A stretch of DNA of 55,427 nucleotides from Sphingomonas sp. BAUL-RG-20F-R05-02. GTDB taxonomy: Bacteria > Pseudomonadota > Alphaproteobacteria > Sphingomonadales > Sphingomonadaceae. How positions within the stretch are numbered: the first letter of the stretch is position 1; every line of letters starts with the position of its first letter. A program made the position numbers and the translations under genes. The notes beneath the pieces were generated by a model. It worked only from the letters and a program-made list of their open reading frames with translations. It searched no databases and was not told where the DNA came from. Of the stretch, positions 8,279 to 16,566 are shown one piece after another. The stretch covers positions 1-55,427 of the forward strand of contig NZ_JAKNQH010000016.1 in assembly GCF_022662305.1 (NCBI RefSeq), in the 5' to 3' direction.

Positions 8279-10024
8279 CTATCTGACCACTTTCCAGACC
8301 AGCACCGGCGAGTTGCGGATGACGACCGGGCGCAGCCAGGGGAAGGTATCGCCCCGTTCTAGTCTTGCCCAAAATCCGTTCGGGGCGAACTGCTTGTACA
8401 TTTCCGTCTCGTTCGGCCCCGGACAGCCGACCACGTAGGACGCGCCGCTCTCCAACACCCAGCGGTGCGCCGTTGCGGGATCGGCCATGAACGTCGCCAT
8501 CGCCCGCTCAATCGCGGCAAGATTGCGGTGGTATCCGCCCGCGATCGCGCTGTGCGTCGTCGTGGCGAGGATTTGCGGGGTGATATCGACGGGGGCGAAC
8601 AGCCTGGCGGTGGGAAGCGCGGCGAGATCGGCAATCTCATGGAGTCCATCGCAGGGCGGGCGCGTCAGCGCGGCCGAAGGTGCCCCGCGCACCGTGGCAG
8701 CGGGCGCAAACCCGAACAGCGCGGCCGCCGCCAACCCGGGGGTCGCCGCCAGCAATGCGCCCGCCGTCGCCGCGATCCGCTTCGGCAGCATCCTTACTGC
8801 GCGCGCGCGCGTCAGCATCGCATGCAGCGCCCATGCGCCACCCGGCAACGCCAGCGCGTTGGCGGTCGCGCCGGTCCGGATCACCAGCAGCGACAACGCG
8901 AAAGTCGAAGCCGCCAACGCCAGCAGCATGGTCCAGCGGATCCGCGCCTCGCCCGTGCTTGCGCGCCACGCGAGCACGCCCCCGATCAGGCCGGTGATCG
9001 GGAAGCCTACCGTCATGGCCGCCCAGGATGGAACCTGCTTCCAGACCGGCAGGCCCTCCGCCACATTCTCATACCAGAAGCGCCGAACGAACGGGTCGAG
9101 CCCCGCGAACGGCCCCCTCAGACATTGCGGGCTGATCGCAGCCAGCGTCGCCAAAGCGGCACCACCCGCCGCGGCCAGCATGACGAGGCGCACGATCAGC
9201 GGCATGCGGTACGGCAGCATCGGCACCGTCGATCCGATCGCGGCGATGGCCAACGCGGCGATCCAGGCGGGTGCGATGGCGTCACACGCGGGGCTGAACA
9301 TCGCCGGCCCGCGCGTCGCGACGTGGAGGAGCAGGGTCAAGCCGGCCAGCGTCCAGATCGCGACCAGCGCCTGCTCGCGGCGGGCGGGCACGAGCGCACC
9401 GGCAAGCATCGCCACGCCGAGGATCGCGGCGGTGACCGGCAGGCCTTCCAGCGAGATGGTGAGGAGGACCGCCAGCGCCAGCCCCATCACCGCGCCGGAC
9501 CGCCGGTCCGGTCTGCCGACCAGCGCGACCACGGCGAGCAGCGCGAACGCGATCTGCCAGCCGTGATGGTCGATCCGCAACGGACGAAGCTGATAGAGGA
9601 GCGGCACCGACAGCGGTGCCAGCAGAACGGCGGATTTCGCCTGCTCCATGCCGCTCAGCCGTCGGGTGAGTTCCGCGCCGAGCGCCATCACCGCCAGCAA
9701 CGTCAGCAGCGGCACCGTCGTAGCCGTGATGCGGGTCGACAGCGCCTGCCCGAAGACCGGGTCGAGCAATACCATCATCAGCGCGAGCGGCAGATCGACC
9801 AGCCGCGACCAGTGCATCGCGAAATGCCCGTCCCACAGCCGGCGCTGGCTGACATCCCACCAGCTCTGGCCGCCAAGCCAGTCACGGACCTGCGCCAGCC
9901 GCATGGCGTCGTCTGGATCAGGGAACCACAGGTGCGCGATCGCGCGGGCCGACACCAGCACCAGCACCGCCGCCGCCAGCGCCCAGCCGGCGAGGACCAC
10001 CGGCCAGAGCCGTTCCCGCGTCAT
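8279..10024 (-). CDS. Polytopic membrane protein, GT-C glycosyltransferase-like
   Basis: 581 aa with about a dozen hydrophobic segments. After TM1 it carries FPDPDDAMRLAQVRDWL and a WDxHFAMHWSRLVD-like stretch, an acidic first loop of the kind found in GT-C (oligosaccharyltransferase or dolichyl-phosphate-mannose type) enzymes that use polyprenyl-phosphate sugars. A soluble C-terminal domain of about 150 residues follows. I recognise the protein type as widespread in sphingomonads and rhizobia, where it is usually left hypothetical; a precise reaction cannot be given. Its start overlaps the stop of the flavoprotein gene upstream (ATGA), so the two are probably co-translated and may act together in surface glycan or glycolipid assembly. 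Confidence 0.7.
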   Translation of the reverse strand: MTRERLWPVVLAGWALAAAVLVLVSARAIAHLWFPDPDDAMRLAQVRDWLGGQSWWDVSQRRLWDGHFAMHWSRLVDLPLALMMVLLDPVFGQALSTRITATTVPLLTLLAVMALGAELTRRLSGMEQAKSAVLLAPLSVPLLYQLRPLRIDHHGWQIAFALLAVVALVGRPDRRSGAVMGLALAVLLTISLEGLPVTAAILGVAMLAGALVPARREQALVAIWTLAGLTLLLHVATRGPAMFSPACDAIAPAWIAALAIAAIGSTVPMLPYRMPLIVRLVMLAAAGGAALATLAAISPQCLRGPFAGLDPFVRRFWYENVAEGLPVWKQVPSWAAMTVGFPITGLIGGVLAWRASTGEARIRWTMLLALAASTFALSLLVIRTGATANALALPGGAWALHAMLTRARAVRMLPKRIAATAGALLAATPGLAAAALFGFAPAATVRGAPSAALTRPPCDGLHEIADLAALPTARLFAPVDITPQILATTTHSAIAGGYHRNLAAIERAMATFMADPATAHRWVLESGASYVVGCPGPNETEMYKQFAPNGFWARLERGDTFPWLRPVVIRNSPVLVWKVVR

Positions 10025-11526
10025 GCCGCGCGGCGGGCCGGAACGTGCCGGACGCTGGCCAGCGCGGCGACCGCGCCCTCGTTGCCGGATTCATGATATT
10101 CGGCGTCTTCGTTGACGTTCCAGATGTCGTAGACGCGCGCGCCGTGCGCAATGTTCTTGACCGTCAGCATCGCGGTCATCATCGCATGGTCCTGGTTGTT
10201 GTAGCGGTGCATGCCGTTGCGTCCGACCATGTGGAGCGTGGGGTAGCGATCCTCCAGATCCCGGCGCAACGCCTCGACGTTCTCACGATAGGCGTCGTCA
10301 TAGACCGGATAGGCCTTCTCCTGCCGTACCACTACGCCGCCGGTCACCGTCTCCGGCTTGGCCAGTCCGAGCTGATCGAGTTCCCGCGTGGCGAGCGCGA
10401 CGAGGTCCGCGTCCGACGCATTCCACAGCCCGTCGCCCTCGAAACAGAAATATTCGAGGCCGACGCAGGCGATGGTGTCGTCCGGCACCATCTCGGGCGA
10501 CCAGCTCCGGAAGTTCTGTACGCGACCGACCTTCACCCCCTCCTCGTGGATGTAGATCCAGTTGTCCGGGAACAGGTCTTCGGACCGGATCATGAGCGCG
10601 ACCGTCAGGAAGTCGCGGTAGCTCAGGTCCATCGCTGCCGGGATGCTCGCCGGGGTGGGCTGGACACGCGCCGCCAGTTCCCGCATCGGCGCGGAGGAGA
10701 TGACGTGGGCGGCGTTGATGGTGACGGTCTGGTCCTCATGCGTCGCCTGCACGTTCCAGCGCTGCGTCGCGTCGTCGAACCGCAATGCCTTCAGGGCATG
10801 GCCCATCAGCACGCGGTTGCCGCCCGCGACCACCCGGTCGCGCGCCGCGTCCCACATCATGCCGGGGCCCTTGCGCGGGTAGCGGAAGCTCTCCAGCAGC
10901 GTCTTGGTCGCCATGCCGTCATTCGGTTTCTTGTTAAGGCGCAGCGACCGTTTCAGGCCGTCGATCACAGCCTTGCCCAGGCTCAGCCCCTTGATCCGCT
11001 GCGCGGCCCAGTCCGCCGACATCTCGTCGCACGGCATGCCCCACACCTTCTCGGTATAGGTCTTGAAGAAAATCGAGTAGAGCTTGTGGCCGAACTGGTT
11101 GACCACCCAGTCCTCGAAGCTTTTCACGTCCTTCTTCGGCAGCAGCCGCGCCTTGGCATAGCTCGCGATGCACAGCGTCGAGGTCCAGATGCCGAGATTG
11201 AACAACGCCTCGAACGCGCGCAGCGGATAGCTGTAGAATTTGCCGCCATAGAAGATGCGGCTCATCCGCGGCCGCTCGATAAAATCGTCCGGCAGGATCT
11301 CGTTCCAGAGATCGACCACTTCCCGCGACTTGGAAAAGAAGCGGTGTCCGCCGATGTCGAAGCGGAACCCCTCGTGTTCGACGGTACGGCTGATGCCGCC
11401 GACATAGACCGGGTCCTTCTCGATCACGACCACCGAGAAACCGAGCTTGGTCAGCTGATAGGCGGCAGTCAGCCCGGCCGGCCCCGCGCCGATGATCGCC
11501 ACGTCGACAGCATGGTCGCGGTGCAT
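10021..11526 (-). CDS. FAD-dependent oxidoreductase related to UDP-galactopyranose mutase / amine-oxidase family
   Basis: 501 aa from the ATG at 11526, preceded by AGGAGACGG about 9 nt upstream. The frame is open further upstream, but that part has no recognisable domain. A Rossmann FAD motif near the N-terminus (VAIIGAGPAGLTAAYQL) is followed by GGISRTVEHEGFRFDIGGHRFFSKS, the glycine-rich segment of UGM-like and protoporphyrinogen-oxidase-like flavoproteins. C-terminal GRNGMHRYNNQDHAMM is also family-typical. Likely acts on a nucleotide sugar or lipid-linked substrate together with the GT-C-like protein downstream; the reaction is not established. Divergent from the GH13 gene across a 115-bp region. 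Confidence 0.8.
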   Translation of the reverse strand: MHRDHAVDVAIIGAGPAGLTAAYQLTKLGFSVVVIEKDPVYVGGISRTVEHEGFRFDIGGHRFFSKSREVVDLWNEILPDDFIERPRMSRIFYGGKFYSYPLRAFEALFNLGIWTSTLCIASYAKARLLPKKDVKSFEDWVVNQFGHKLYSIFFKTYTEKVWGMPCDEMSADWAAQRIKGLSLGKAVIDGLKRSLRLNKKPNDGMATKTLLESFRYPRKGPGMMWDAARDRVVAGGNRVLMGHALKALRFDDATQRWNVQATHEDQTVTINAAHVISSAPMRELAARVQPTPASIPAAMDLSYRDFLTVALMIRSEDLFPDNWIYIHEEGVKVGRVQNFRSWSPEMVPDDTIACVGLEYFCFEGDGLWNASDADLVALATRELDQLGLAKPETVTGGVVVRQEKAYPVYDDAYRENVEALRRDLEDRYPTLHMVGRNGMHRYNNQDHAMMTAMLTVKNIAHGARVYDIWNVNEDAEYHESGNEGAVAALASVRHVPARRAA

Positions 11527-11581
11527 GGAACGCCGTCTCCTGTGTGAAACCCACGTGCGGCTATGCCAACCAAACCCTAAA

Positions 11582-11597
11582 CTGCGGTTAACCACAG
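11582..11597. promoter_or_regulatory. 16-bp inverted repeat in the divergent FAD-oxidoreductase/GH13 promoter region
   Basis: CTGCGGTTAACCACAG is a dyad with a perfect GGTTAACC core and matching CTG/CAG outer arms, 45 bp before the GH13 start and 56 bp before the flavoprotein start. The symmetry and position fit an operator bound by a dimeric repressor such as a LacI-type regulator of sugar genes. No such regulator is encoded in the window. Confidence 0.35.
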
Positions 11598-11641
11598 GCG
11601 CCGCAGGTGTGCGAACCCGCAAAACCGCGTAGGACACGCCG

Positions 11642-13243
11642 ATGCAGCGACAGCGGACCGATTGCCCATGGTGGCAGCGCGGGGTGATCTACCAGATTTA
11701 CCCGCGCTCTTTTCAGGACAGCAATGGCGACGGCGTGGGCGACCTCGCCGGTATCGAGGCGCGGCTGGATTATGTGGCGACCCTGGGTGTCGACGCGATC
11801 TGGCTGTCGCCGGTCTTTCCTTCACCGATGGCGGATTTCGGGTATGACGTGGCGGATTACTGCGGGATCGAGCCGATGTTCGGCGATCTTGCCGCGTTCG
11901 ACCGCCTGCTTGCGGGCGTGCACGCGCGTGGGCTGAAGTTGCTGCTCGATTTCGTGCCGAACCACAGCTCCGACCAGCACCCGTGGTTTGCAGAAAGCCG
12001 CGCCTCACGCGACAGCGCGAAACGCGATTGGTACATCTGGCGCGACCCGGCGCCGGGCGGCGGGCCGCCCAACAACTGGATCAGCGATTTCGGCGGGTCG
12101 GCGTGGGAATGGGATGCGGCGACCGGGCAATATTACCTGCACGCCTTCCTGAAGGAACAGCCCGACCTCAACTGGCGCAAGCCGGCCTTGCGCGCAGCGA
12201 TGATGGATGTGCTGCGCTTCTGGCTGGATCGCGGCGTGGACGGCTTCCGGATCGACGTGCTGTGGCACATCGTCAAGGCGGAGGGCTTCCCCGACAACCC
12301 CGTCAACGTCGACTGGACGCCGGACCGGACCGAGCGCGACCGCCTGATCCAGCGGCATTCCACCGATCAGCCGGAAGCACACGCCATCTCGGCGGATTTC
12401 CGCGCGCTTGCCGACAGCTATGGCGAGCGGGTGCTGGTCGGCGAGATCTTCCTGCCGAACGATCGCCACGCGCGCTGGTTCGGCACGCCCGAGCGCCCGC
12501 AGGTCCACCTGCCCTTCAACTTCCAGCTCATCGAGAACCGGTGGAACGCCGCCGTGCTGCGCCGGGTGATTGCGGACTACGAGGCGTCGTTGCCGACACA
12601 TGGCTGGCCGAACTGGGTGTTCGGTAGCCACGACGCGCCGCGCATCGCCGCACGAATCGGCGATGCGCAGGCCCGTGTCGCGGCGATGCTGCTGCTCACG
12701 CTGCGCGGCACGCCCACACTGTACCAGGGTGACGAGATCGGCATCGGCGACGTCCCGATCCCGCCGGAGCGCGTCCGCGATCCGCAGGATCTGCGCCAGC
12801 CCGGCCTCGGCATCGGTCGCGATCGGTCGCGCACCCCCATGCCGTGGGACGGATCACCCTTCGCCGGGTTCAGCGCTGTCGAGCCATGGTTGCCGCTCAA
12901 CGCGGACTGGCCGACGCGCAATGTCGCCGCACAATCGGACGATCCGGATTCGCTGCTGACGTTGTACCGATCGCTCCTGACGCTGCGCCGCGCGCAGGAT
13001 GCGCTTTCGATCGGGAAGTTTGCGCTGGTCGACGCGGACGAAGACGTGCTCGCGTTCGAGCGGTGGCATGGTGACGACCGGTTGCTGGTCGCGCTCAACC
13101 TCGGCACGCAGCGGCGGCGCCTGCCGCTGCCGGCGCACGGCGCGATCGGCGCGGTGCTCGCCTCGACCTTGCCGCCGCGCGTGCTTGACGGATCGCTCGC
13201 CCCCGACGAAGGGCTGGTCCTGCGGCTGGAGGAGGCACGCTGA
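11642..13243 (+). CDS. GH13 alpha-glucosidase (oligo-1,6-glucosidase/maltase type)
   Basis: 533 aa, a complete GH13 enzyme. The conserved regions are in order: GVIYQIYPRSFQDSNGDGVG (N-terminal signature), region I DFVPNHSS, region II GFRIDVLWHI with the nucleophile Asp, region III VGEIF with the acid/base Glu, and region IV VFGSHDAPRI with the transition-state Asp. In region IV Ser replaces the Asn of the usual NHD, a change seen in part of the family. No signal peptide, so cytoplasmic hydrolysis of alpha-glucosides such as maltose or isomaltose is expected. The next gene, a glycosyltransferase, starts 2 bp after its stop. Confidence 0.9.
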   Translation: MQRQRTDCPWWQRGVIYQIYPRSFQDSNGDGVGDLAGIEARLDYVATLGVDAIWLSPVFPSPMADFGYDVADYCGIEPMFGDLAAFDRLLAGVHARGLKLLLDFVPNHSSDQHPWFAESRASRDSAKRDWYIWRDPAPGGGPPNNWISDFGGSAWEWDAATGQYYLHAFLKEQPDLNWRKPALRAAMMDVLRFWLDRGVDGFRIDVLWHIVKAEGFPDNPVNVDWTPDRTERDRLIQRHSTDQPEAHAISADFRALADSYGERVLVGEIFLPNDRHARWFGTPERPQVHLPFNFQLIENRWNAAVLRRVIADYEASLPTHGWPNWVFGSHDAPRIAARIGDAQARVAAMLLLTLRGTPTLYQGDEIGIGDVPIPPERVRDPQDLRQPGLGIGRDRSRTPMPWDGSPFAGFSAVEPWLPLNADWPTRNVAAQSDDPDSLLTLYRSLLTLRRAQDALSIGKFALVDADEDVLAFERWHGDDRLLVALNLGTQRRRLPLPAHGAIGAVLASTLPPRVLDGSLAPDEGLVLRLEEAR

Positions 13244-13245
13244 CC

Positions 13246-14256
13246 ATGCGTATCGCAATGCTGGCGCCGATCGCATGGCGCACCCCGCCGCGCCACTATG
13301 GCCCGTGGGAACTCGTCACCAGCCTGCTGACCGAGGCGCTGGTCGCGCGCGGCGTGGACGTGACGCTGTTCGCGACGCGCGACAGCGTGACCGCCGCCAC
13401 GCTCGACGGGGTCGTCCCCGCGCCGTACAACGACGATCCGTCGATCGACGCGAAGGTGTGGGAATTCCGCCACCTCGCCCATCTGTTCGATCAGGCGGAC
13501 CGGTTCGACCTGATCCACAACCAGGCGGACTTCCCGGCCCATGCCTTCGCGGGGCTGGTCCGCACGCCGATCGTGACGACGATCCACGGGTTTTCGTCAG
13601 ACCGCATCCTGCCGATGTATGCGCCGTACCAGGACCGGGTGCACTATGTCGCGATCAGCGATGCCGACCGTCATCCGGCATTACGCTACGCCGCGCGCAT
13701 CTACCACGGCATCCCGATTGGCGATTTCCCGTTCGATCCGGTCGGCAGCGACGACCTGTTGTTCTTCGGACGCATCCACCCCGACAAGGGCGCGGCCGAG
13801 GCGATCGCCGCCGCCCGCGCGAGCGGTCGCGCGCTGCATCTCTACGGCATCGTCCAGGATGCCGGCTATCACGAACGCGAGGTTGCGCCGGCGCACGACG
13901 GCGCCACCATTTGCTATTACGGCGCCGTCGGCGGCGAAACGCGTGTACGCGCGCTCGGCCATGCCCGCGCGTTGCTGCACCTCATCAATTTCGACGAGCC
14001 CTTCGGTCTGTCGGTGATCGAAGCCATGGCCTGCGGCACACCGGTGATCGCCACCCGGCGCGGGTCGATGCCCGAGCTGATCGAACACGGCGTAACCGGC
14101 TTCCTCGTCGATGATGTCGCGGGTGCCGTCGCCGCCATCGACCGGATCGGCGAGATCGACCGCGCCGCCGTCCGCCGCGCCGTTATCGCGCGCTTTTCGG
14201 TCGAGCGGATGGCGGACGATTATCTCGCCCTGTACCGGCAGATCCTCGGTACATAG
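13246..14256 (+). CDS. Glycosyltransferase family 4 (GT-B fold)
   Basis: 336 aa. The N-terminal half begins RIAMLAPIAWRTPPRHYGPWE, a glycine-poor variant of the GT-B acceptor loop, and contains FDLIHNQADFPAH. The C-terminal half carries the donor-binding E-x7-E motif (EPFGLSVIE) followed by AMACGTPVIATRRGSMPELI, diagnostic of retaining GT4 enzymes. No membrane segment. The 2-bp spacing from the GH13 gene implies one operon. Such small GT4 proteins are common in sphingomonads; donor and acceptor sugars are unknown. Confidence 0.85.
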   Translation: MRIAMLAPIAWRTPPRHYGPWELVTSLLTEALVARGVDVTLFATRDSVTAATLDGVVPAPYNDDPSIDAKVWEFRHLAHLFDQADRFDLIHNQADFPAHAFAGLVRTPIVTTIHGFSSDRILPMYAPYQDRVHYVAISDADRHPALRYAARIYHGIPIGDFPFDPVGSDDLLFFGRIHPDKGAAEAIAAARASGRALHLYGIVQDAGYHEREVAPAHDGATICYYGAVGGETRVRALGHARALLHLINFDEPFGLSVIEAMACGTPVIATRRGSMPELIEHGVTGFLVDDVAGAVAAIDRIGEIDRAAVRRAVIARFSVERMADDYLALYRQILGT

Positions 14257-14363
14257 GCGCCAATTTTCCGGTCGGTGTGTGGGCTGAGCAGTCACCCGTC
14301 CTCGCGTGATCCGACCGTCCGGTTCCATGATCAAAGTTATTCGCGGCTCCCACCGCCAGCCGC

Positions 14364-14400
14364 GCAACCGACCCGCAAGCACGTCGTTGTTACCGGTAAC
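14364..14400 (+). promoter_or_regulatory. Possible EcfG-type promoter and 12-bp palindrome upstream of the SDR/DUF4142 operon
   Basis: GCAAC (14364-14368), 16 nt, then CGTT (14385-14388) differs by one base from the alphaproteobacterial general-stress sigma-EcfG promoter GGAAC-N16/17-CGTT. Directly after it, 14389-14400 is a perfect palindrome, GTTACCGGTAAC, ending just before the Shine-Dalgarno of the SDR gene. Either element alone is weak; the downstream genes (exported SDR, DUF4142) are of the type often in the general stress regulon, which makes the promoter reading plausible. Confidence 0.3.
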
Positions 14401-14415
14401 TTGAGGGATGCTGCC

Positions 14416-15402
14416 ATGACCGATACGACGAGACGCCAAGTGATGAGCGGGGCCGCAGCGCTTGGTGCCGCAGCAACCATTGCCGCACCAGCCGCTGCAC
14501 AGGACGCGGCGAAACCGCGTGGCGGCAAGCAGGACCCGCGCAGCAAATACCCCAAGCCCCCCTTCAAGTCGCAGTCGCAGCCCTGGCCGGGACTCGCCAG
14601 CCGGATGGACCCGCGACCGGACCACGGTGAGACCAGCTATGTCGGCAGCGGCCGGTTGCGGGGGCGCAAAGCGCTCATCACCGGCGGTGATTCCGGCATG
14701 GGTCGCGCCGCCGCGATCGCCTATGCGCGGGAAGGCGCGGACGTCGCGATCAATTACTTGCCCGAGGAAGAGCCCGATGCGCGCGAGGTGGTCGACCTGA
14801 TCCGCCGCGCCGGCCAGAAAGCTGCGCCGCTGCCCGGCGATATCCGCTCGGAGGCGTTCTGCAAGCAACTGGTCGACCGCGCGGCAAGCGCGCTGGGCGG
14901 CCTCGACATCGTGGTCTGCAACGCCGCGCGGCAGCAGTCCATCCCCTCGATCCTCGACCTCACCAGCGAGGAATTCGACCGGACGATGAAGACCAACATC
15001 TACGCGCCGTTCTGGATCATCAAGGCGGCGTTGCCGCATCTCGAACCCGGTTCGGTCATCATCGGCACCACGTCGGAGCAGGCCTACGATCCCTCGCCCG
15101 ATCTTTACGCCTATGCGCAGACCAAGGCTGCGACGATGAACTATATCAAGTCGCTCGCCAAGCAACTCGGACCCAAGGGCATCCGTGTGAACGGCGTCGC
15201 ACCCGGGCCGATCTGGACGCCGCTGCAAATCTCGGGCGGCGCACAACCGGGCAAGGTCGTGACGTTCGGCGCAACCGCACCGCTCGGCCGTCCCGGCCAG
15301 CCGGCGGAGCTTGCCGGCATCTACGTCCGCTTGGCCGAGGATGACGGCAGCTACACCACCGGCAATATCTACGGTGCTGGCGGCGGCCAGGGACAGCCAT
15401 GA
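14416..15402 (+). CDS. Tat-exported SDR-family oxidoreductase
   Basis: 328 aa from the ATG at 14416, which has GAGGGA 7 nt upstream; the open frame extends further but upstream codons look non-coding. The N-terminus has a twin-arginine signal (TTRRQVMSGAAALG then AAPAAAQD). The Rossmann motif GGDSGMGRAAA is at about 90-100 and the catalytic Ser-Tyr-Lys set is present (GTTSEQAYDPSPDLYAYAQTK region, YxxxK). The usual NNAG appears as CNAA. It belongs to the YhdF/YghA-like SDRs that often sit with stress genes; substrate unknown. Export of a cofactor-dependent SDR requires folding before export, consistent with Tat. Confidence 0.85.
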   Translation: MTDTTRRQVMSGAAALGAAATIAAPAAAQDAAKPRGGKQDPRSKYPKPPFKSQSQPWPGLASRMDPRPDHGETSYVGSGRLRGRKALITGGDSGMGRAAAIAYAREGADVAINYLPEEEPDAREVVDLIRRAGQKAAPLPGDIRSEAFCKQLVDRAASALGGLDIVVCNAARQQSIPSILDLTSEEFDRTMKTNIYAPFWIIKAALPHLEPGSVIIGTTSEQAYDPSPDLYAYAQTKAATMNYIKSLAKQLGPKGIRVNGVAPGPIWTPLQISGGAQPGKVVTFGATAPLGRPGQPAELAGIYVRLAEDDGSYTTGNIYGAGGGQGQP

Positions 15403-15413
15403 GGAGCATCGTT

Positions 15414-15929
15414 ATGCGAACCCCCGCCATGCTTGGCGCGGCGACGCTGGTCATGTTCGCCGCTCCGGCCGGCGCGCAGGCATCGGGCTCGGCGCAGACG
15501 CGCAACTACGTCGCCGCCGCCGGCCAGTCGGATGCGTTCGAGATGCTGGAGGCGGACACGGCGCTTGCCCAGAGCAAGGACCCCAAGGTTCGCGCGTTCG
15601 CGCAGCAGATGCTGAAAGATCATGCTCAGCTCAGCCAGACACTCGGTCAGGCGGCCGCGAGCGCGGGTGTGGCGCCCCCGCCGATGATCGTAGGCGCCGA
15701 TCAGGCGCCTCTGCTTGCGGCGCTGCAAAGCCTGAACGGTGCCGACTTCGACCATGCCTATTGGCAGCATCAGGCGCTCGCGCATCGCTCCGCGCTGACG
15801 GTGACGCAAGATTATGCGACGACCGGCGACAACACGTCTGTGCGTCAGGCCGCCGCGTCCGCAGTGCCGATCATCACCGCGCATCTCGCCATGGCCAAGC
15901 AGATGGAAGCGCAGTCCGGGGGACAATAA
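15414..15929 (+). CDS. DUF4142 family exported protein
   Basis: 171 aa. The start at 15414 is supported by AGGAG at 15402-15406, 7 nt upstream; an earlier ATG at 15399 overlapping the SDR stop lacks such a site. A Sec signal peptide (MRTPAMLGAATLVMFAAPAGAQA) is followed by the DUF4142 four-helix region with SDAFEMLEADTALAQSKDPKVRAFA and QMLKDHAQLSQTL. The family has a ferritin-like helical fold and is often stress induced, but its biochemical role is unknown. It forms an operon with the SDR gene 11 bp upstream. Confidence 0.85.
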   Translation: MRTPAMLGAATLVMFAAPAGAQASGSAQTRNYVAAAGQSDAFEMLEADTALAQSKDPKVRAFAQQMLKDHAQLSQTLGQAAASAGVAPPPMIVGADQAPLLAALQSLNGADFDHAYWQHQALAHRSALTVTQDYATTGDNTSVRQAAASAVPIITAHLAMAKQMEAQSGGQ

Positions 15930-15930
15930 G

Positions 15931-16062
15931 ATGTCCTGGCGAGCGCCGTTGATATGGCGCTTGGCAGGCCGGAATGCCTAGGCGATCGGCGGCGCTGCGT
16001 TCGTGCCGGTAATCTTCCTCCTCGCCACAGTAGCGGGCAAGGCGGTGCTTGCGCAGGCGTAG
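15931..16062 (+). pseudogene. Small membrane-protein ORF interrupted by an in-frame amber codon
   Basis: An ATG one base after the DUF4142 stop, with GGGGGA about 8 nt upstream, opens a frame reading MSWRAPLIWRLAGRNA, then TAG (15979-15981), then AIGGAAFVPVIFLLATVAGK and a second TAG at 16060. The second part is a convincing single TM helix. If the first TAG derives from a Tyr codon (TAC or TAT), the intact product would have been a 43-residue single-pass protein. A chance frame is possible, hence low confidence. Nothing else is seen between 16063 and 16172. Confidence 0.3.
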
Positions 16063-16172
16063 AGTACAGCCATCTGTCTCGCGGAACTGGGCGTACTGCT
16101 GGATGCGAGCGGCATCAGGTCGGCATGCGGCTGGACTGACCGGCATGCGTTGAAAGCCGCTGGAGACCCGAC

Positions 16173-16439
16173 ATGACAGAGACGACCGTATTGCAGCTTG
16201 GCATCCGACGATCAGCGGAGATGGCCGCACTGTTCATGATCGGCGACGGGCTGTTGGGTTTGCTGCAACCGGAACGTCATGTGGACCTCTGGAGATCCGA
16301 CATCAGCGCCGTGGACGTTCTGGTGCGCCCGTTTGCCGGCCACCCTACACGCCGCCGTGCCTACGGGCTGCTACAGATCGGCGCAGGTATCCTCCTTGCA
16401 TCCGCCCTGACGCGGCGGGGAAGCGATGCCGACGGCTAA
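16173..16439 (+). CDS. Small hypothetical membrane protein
   Basis: 88 aa, preceded by GGAG about 7 nt before the ATG. Two hydrophobic stretches (around residues 14-31, SAEMAALFMIGDGLLGLL, and 66-78, YGLLQIGAGILLAS) flank a basic and polar middle (ERHVDLWRSD). I do not recognise a named family, but its codon use and third-position GC fit a real gene. It lies after the DUF4142 gene and its damaged neighbour and may belong to the same stress-type group. Convergent with the beta-lactamase-like gene across 127 bp with no clear terminator. Confidence 0.6.
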   Translation: MTETTVLQLGIRRSAEMAALFMIGDGLLGLLQPERHVDLWRSDISAVDVLVRPFAGHPTRRRAYGLLQIGAGILLASALTRRGSDADG

Positions 16440-16566
16440 CTTGGGCTGACCTCCATCGTTGCCAAGGCGGGCCGCCGTTTGTAGCTGCGATTATGTACGC
16501 ACGCGTCGCCCGGCCGGCCGCGCCCGCACGGTTCGCCTGCCGATCAGCGAGACGACCCGGCACCCA

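Noticed and set aside
15954..16139. 61-aa open frame between DUF4142 and the small membrane protein
   Set aside because: Poor codon pattern, no ribosome binding site and no recognisable features; the overlapping amber-split frame is the better reading.
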